A DNA stretch of 64,000 nt from positions 248,001 to 312,000 of the forward strand of contig JBLMZI010000005.1 in the NCBI GenBank assembly GCA_050258755.1. The letters run 5' to 3'. Under the pieces are notes generated by a model. That model worked only from the letters and a program-made list of their open reading frames with translations. It did no database searches and was not told the origin of the DNA. Positions 61,241 to 64,000 of the stretch are shown piece by piece. The translations under genes were made by a program, and so were the position numbers. Source of the stretch: JBLMZI01 sp050258755 (GTDB taxonomy: Bacteria > Bacillota > Syntrophomonadia > Syntrophomonadales > DTU052). How positions within the stretch are numbered: the stretch's first letter is position 1; each line of letters starts with the position of its first letter.

Positions 61241-62116
61241 ATGAAACCCAAAATCGGAGCCCACTTATCGGTCGGAAAAGGACTGAAAGCGACCGTTGAC
61301 ACCGCCGCACAATGGGGGGCAGAAGCATGCCAGATGTTTGCCCGCAATCCGAGAGGAAGTGCCGCCCGGCAGTGGACTCAGGACGAAATCGACGCTTTTA
61401 CCGGTGGATGTCAAAAAAATGCGATTTATCCGGTGGTTGTTCATATTCCGTATATCGTCAATCCGGCCGCTGAACGGGATGATCTTTATGAATTGGCGGC
61501 TCGAATTGTTGTTGAGGATATGATTCGCTGTGATTTGATTGGTGCAAGCTATTTGGTACTACACCCCGGGTCTCGTGGCGCCCAGTCACCGGAACAGGCA
61601 GTTGAACGCCTGATCGCCTTAATAAACGATGCGATGGCGCGTTATGACGGGGATACGGTTCTACTGATCGAAACGATGGCCGGGATGGGCAAAGAATTGG
61701 GCGCGAACCCGCAGGAATTGGAATGGATTATCGGGGGAATTCAGGAGCGTGGGCGCATTGGTGTGTGTCTGGACACCTGCCACCTTTACGCTGCAGGGTT
61801 TGACATGGCGACACCGGCCGGGGTTGACGCCGCTTATGAAACGCTGGCACAGTCTGTTGGGCGCGATGCGATCCGACTGGTCCATGTCAATGACAGCAAA
61901 AAGGAATTAGGCTCCCGGGTTGACCGCCACGCGCCGATTGGCAAAGGATTCATCGGCCTGGAAGGGTTTCAAGCCTTGATGGCACATCCATTTCTTGGGA
62001 CGCTGCCGATGATTCTGGAAACACCGGAAGAAACCATGCAGGAGGATCTGAACACCTTGAAGGCGCTGCGGGACAAGCAGTTGAAAACAACGAAAAAATC
62101 CCGAAAGGAATCATAA
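61241..62116 (+). CDS. nfo: Endonuclease IV (AP endonuclease)
   Basis: 291 residues, TIM barrel with three zinc ions. GAHLSVGKGL, QMFARNPR, VLHPGSRG, LIETMAG, CLDTCHLYAAGFD, HVNDSKKELGSRVDRHAPIGKG and ETPEE supply the metal-binding residues. Cleaves DNA at abasic sites. ATG 61241 is 6 bases after CAGGAGG; longer frames overlap yraN. Confidence 0.95.
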   Translation: MKPKIGAHLSVGKGLKATVDTAAQWGAEACQMFARNPRGSAARQWTQDEIDAFTGGCQKNAIYPVVVHIPYIVNPAAERDDLYELAARIVVEDMIRCDLIGASYLVLHPGSRGAQSPEQAVERLIALINDAMARYDGDTVLLIETMAGMGKELGANPQELEWIIGGIQERGRIGVCLDTCHLYAAGFDMATPAGVDAAYETLAQSVGRDAIRLVHVNDSKKELGSRVDRHAPIGKGFIGLEGFQALMAHPFLGTLPMILETPEETMQEDLNTLKALRDKQLKTTKKSRKES

Positions 62117-62123
62117 AATAGGA

Positions 62124-63218
62124 ATGGAAAGAATTGATCTGACGATTGTTGGCGGTGGCGTGGTTGGTCTGGCGGTGGCGCTGGAAGCAGCCATACGGTG
62201 GCCGGAAAAGACCATCGCGCTCGTGGAGCGCAATGACAGACTGGGGCAGGAAACCAGTTCCCGAAACAGCGAAGTCATTCATGCTGGTCTCTACTATCCG
62301 GCCGGCAGTTTGCGGGCTCTACTCTGCGCGCGCGGCAATGAACGGTTATACCCGTTTTGCCAACAGCACGGCATTGGTCATAAAAAAGTTGGTAAGCTGA
62401 TTGTAGCCCGCCACACTGGCGAGATGGCAGGGTTGGAGAAGGTGGCCAAACTCGCGGCCGATAACGGGCGGCAGCTGTATTGGCTGGCCGGCGATCAAGT
62501 GGCCCGGATGGAGCCGCAGGTCCGTTGTGAAGGGGCATTGCTTTCTACCGAAACAGGGATTTTGGATTCGCATGGGCTGATGCGGGCGATGGAACGGGAA
62601 GCGAAAAGCCACGGGGTTCATCTTCTATTAAAGACCGATTTGCAGGGGATTGACCGTCAGGACGGGATTTACCAACTGTCGTTCGCTTCCGAAAAAATAT
62701 TTTCGGCGCAGGTCGTCAACGCCGCCGGGCTGCACTGCGACGCGGTCGCTGAGATGGCTGGACTGGACGCCGATGCGCTGGGTTACCGGCTGCTGTGGTG
62801 TAAGGGGGAATACTTCCGGCTGCGGAGGCGTTTTGACATCCGCCGCCTGGTTTATCCGGTCCCGGAATCGACTCATTTGGGGATTCATTTCACGATGGAC
62901 ATTGAAGGCTCACAGAAGCTCGGACCGAATGCCTATTCGGTGGACCGCCTGGATTACGGGATGAATGAGTCCAATAAAACAAGCTTTCATGAAGCGGTGG
63001 TTCAGTACATACCTGGAATTCGCCTGGATGACCTGGTGCCTGATTATACTGGAATCCGCCCACGGATTGCGGGAATGAAAGACGCCGAGCGTGACTTTAT
63101 CATCCGTGAGGAATCGGCACGCGGCTTGCCGGGGTTGGTTAATCTGATTGGCATTGAATCACCTGGTCTGACCAGCTGCCTAGCCATCGGTGAATATGTG
63201 TGCGATCTGCTGGCCTGA
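62124..63218 (+). CDS. FAD-dependent oxidoreductase, L-2-hydroxyglutarate oxidase (LhgO) type
   Basis: 364 residues of the DAO family. FAD-binding VGGGVVGLAVALEA at the N terminus, VERNDRLGQETSSRNSEVIH and HAGLYYPAGSLRALLC, and IRPRIAGMKDAERDFII near the C terminus match L-2-hydroxyglutarate oxidases; glycerol-3-phosphate or related oxidation is also possible. ATG start seven bases after the nfo stop, with GGA upstream. Terminator follows at 63282. Confidence 0.85.
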   Translation: MERIDLTIVGGGVVGLAVALEAAIRWPEKTIALVERNDRLGQETSSRNSEVIHAGLYYPAGSLRALLCARGNERLYPFCQQHGIGHKKVGKLIVARHTGEMAGLEKVAKLAADNGRQLYWLAGDQVARMEPQVRCEGALLSTETGILDSHGLMRAMEREAKSHGVHLLLKTDLQGIDRQDGIYQLSFASEKIFSAQVVNAAGLHCDAVAEMAGLDADALGYRLLWCKGEYFRLRRRFDIRRLVYPVPESTHLGIHFTMDIEGSQKLGPNAYSVDRLDYGMNESNKTSFHEAVVQYIPGIRLDDLVPDYTGIRPRIAGMKDAERDFIIREESARGLPGLVNLIGIESPGLTSCLAIGEYVCDLLA

Positions 63219-63281
63219 TACACTTTAAGGAACTGAGCACCCTCTAATGGGGGGGCGGAATAATGGGAATACTGTTTGCTT

Positions 63282-63304
63282 GCCGGGCCTTTGCCCGGCT
63301 TTTG
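63282..63304 (+). terminator. Intrinsic terminator after FAD oxidoreductase
   Basis: GCCGGGC (63282-63288) pairs with GCCCGGC (63293-63299), loop CTTT, followed by TTTT. Confidence 0.85.
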
Positions 63305-63333
63305 ATTATTGATTTTTGTGAGGAGGCTTTTGC

Positions 63334-63747
63334 ATGAGAAGAGCCCGGCTCTTGTTGAACTGCAGTGCGCTGATTATCGTGTTATGGGGGATCAGCCACC
63401 TGATCCCAACCGGCCGCGTGGTGGCCGGCTTCGGTGCGATCACGCCGGACAACCAGAAAATTATTCTTATGGAATGGATTTCGGAGGGCATGACCCTGAT
63501 CTTTCTCGGCGGGCTGACAGCCATCGTAACCCTTGCGGGCGGGATGTGGGGCAGACTGGGCCGGCTTGTTCTTCTATCGGTGGCTGGAATGCTGCTTATG
63601 ATGGCCGCATTGACGCTGGCGACCGGTGCACAAACCGCGCTTGTGCCGATCAAACTGTGCCCGGCGGTTAAATCGCTGAGTGCAGTACTGATCGTCTCGG
63701 GCGTTTACCTGAGCCGAAAGCGGAAGTCGTCCGTAAAAGCCGCCTAA
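63334..63747 (+). CDS. Uncharacterised four-TM membrane protein, 137 aa
   Basis: 137 residues with four predicted membrane segments (about 5-22, 48-68, 75-98, 105-128), an HLIP turn after the first and a positively charged C-terminal tail (RKRKSS). I do not recognise a family; overall size is like small DoxX-type proteins but without recognisable motifs. ATG 63334 is 9 bases after GAGGAGG. Monocistronic between terminators. Confidence 0.8.
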   Translation: MRRARLLLNCSALIIVLWGISHLIPTGRVVAGFGAITPDNQKIILMEWISEGMTLIFLGGLTAIVTLAGGMWGRLGRLVLLSVAGMLLMMAALTLATGAQTALVPIKLCPAVKSLSAVLIVSGVYLSRKRKSSVKAA

Positions 63748-63837
63748 GCATTGCAAACCCCAATAGCAGATGCCCGAGACGGAATGGCCCAAATGCGCTG
63801 CAGCATGGATGTACTTGTCCGAAACCCGCACAGAAAA

Positions 63838-63863
63838 GGCCTCTGACGATTGGGTCAGAGGCC
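63838..63863 (-). terminator. Terminator for a minus-strand gene at the right edge
   Basis: GGCCTCTGAC (63838-63847) pairs with GTCAGAGGCC (63854-63863). On the minus strand it is followed by TTTTC. Confidence 0.75.
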
Positions 63864-63897
63864 AGGCCAAGCTTATTTCCCTGATGACTAATCAGCA

Positions 63898-64000
63898 TTA
63901 TTGGTAGATGCGGGGCGGGGCTTTTCTTGAAACCGCAGAACCATCCTGGCTCTTTTCCGGCATCAAAGTGGGCAGTTTTGAAATATCGAGGATGGAAGGG
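63898..64000 (-). CDS. 3' end of a minus-strand gene, unknown product
   Basis: An open frame enters from the right edge and ends with TAA at 63898-63900, giving about 33 residues (ILDISKLPTLMPEKSQDG...APPRIYQ). A minus-strand terminator lies 34 bases downstream, which supports a real gene. Too short to identify. Confidence 0.45.
   Translation of the reverse strand, partial: PSILDISKLPTLMPEKSQDGSAVSRKAPPRIYQ

Noticed and set aside
1..64000. CRISPR arrays, insertion sequences, prophage, tRNA or rRNA genes
   Set aside because: No regularly spaced repeats, transposase or integrase genes, or tRNA/rRNA signatures were noticed on either strand.

Overview
The window reads as one contiguous piece of a chromosome from a low-GC-lineage (Bacillota) bacterium of moderately high GC content, most like the Clostridia/Peptococcia type. 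Evidence for this is gene order rather than any single gene: pyrR-pyrB-pyrC-carA-carB-pyrK-pyrD-pyrF-pyrE under a PyrR-type attenuator; yicC-remA-gmk-rpoZ-coaBC-metK; priA-def-fmt-Zn protease-rsmB-rlmN-prpC-prkC-rsgA-rpe; an FMN-riboswitch ribD-ribE-ribBA-ribH operon; and rnhB followed by the YlqG/YlqH-like pair. Strong AGGAGG-type ribosome sites and frequent GTG/TTG starts fit. I cannot name a genus. No tRNA, rRNA, CRISPR array, insertion sequence or prophage was seen.

Layout. 1-7000: two tandem paralogous Cache-HAMP-PAS-PAS histidine kinases (the first cut by the window edge), a receiver-only regulator and a receiver-HD-GYP protein. 7178-7975: a single enoyl-CoA hydratase with its own candidate promoter and operator. 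8160-18732: the complete de novo UMP pathway. 18733-21305: a structured intergenic stretch and a chemoreceptor whose Cache domain resembles those of the two kinases. 21326-28669: rqcH on the minus strand, several poorly known proteins (one a divergent uracil-DNA-glycosylase relative) and a Ca2+ P-type ATPase. 28787-35278: lysine/diaminopimelate genes (dapF, dapL) and the yicC-remA-gmk-rpoZ-coaBC-metK block. 35343-39534: an accessory island between metK and priA. 39611-50811: translation, replication-restart and Ser/Thr kinase housekeeping block. 50860-54730: riboflavin operon. 54850-64000: membrane and zinc-ribbon proteins, Ca2+/cation antiporter, cheW, rnhB, a FliK-like/FlhB-C-like pair, yraN, nfo, an L-2-hydroxyglutarate-oxidase-like gene and the 3' end of a minus-strand gene.

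The most notable item is in the accessory island. An in-frame TGA at 39229-39231 interrupts a TlpA/thioredoxin-fold lipoprotein exactly at the first cysteine position of the CxxC motif (T-U-P-A-C), and a small stem-loop with a G in its apical loop follows at the expected SECIS distance. I read it as a selenoprotein of 186 residues. It lies directly downstream of a 45-residue CxxC membrane peptide (CD1871A-like), a NapH-like polyferredoxin membrane protein and an aldo/keto reductase with two ferredoxin-type clusters, suggesting a membrane electron relay that delivers reducing power to an extracytoplasmic selenol/thiol pair. Other points worth checking are a small basic ORF that runs through a terminator-like hairpin (possible non-stop regulation), hairpins placed between the Shine-Dalgarno and the start codon in two genes, and a free-standing FlhB C-terminal-like domain next to a FliK-like protein.
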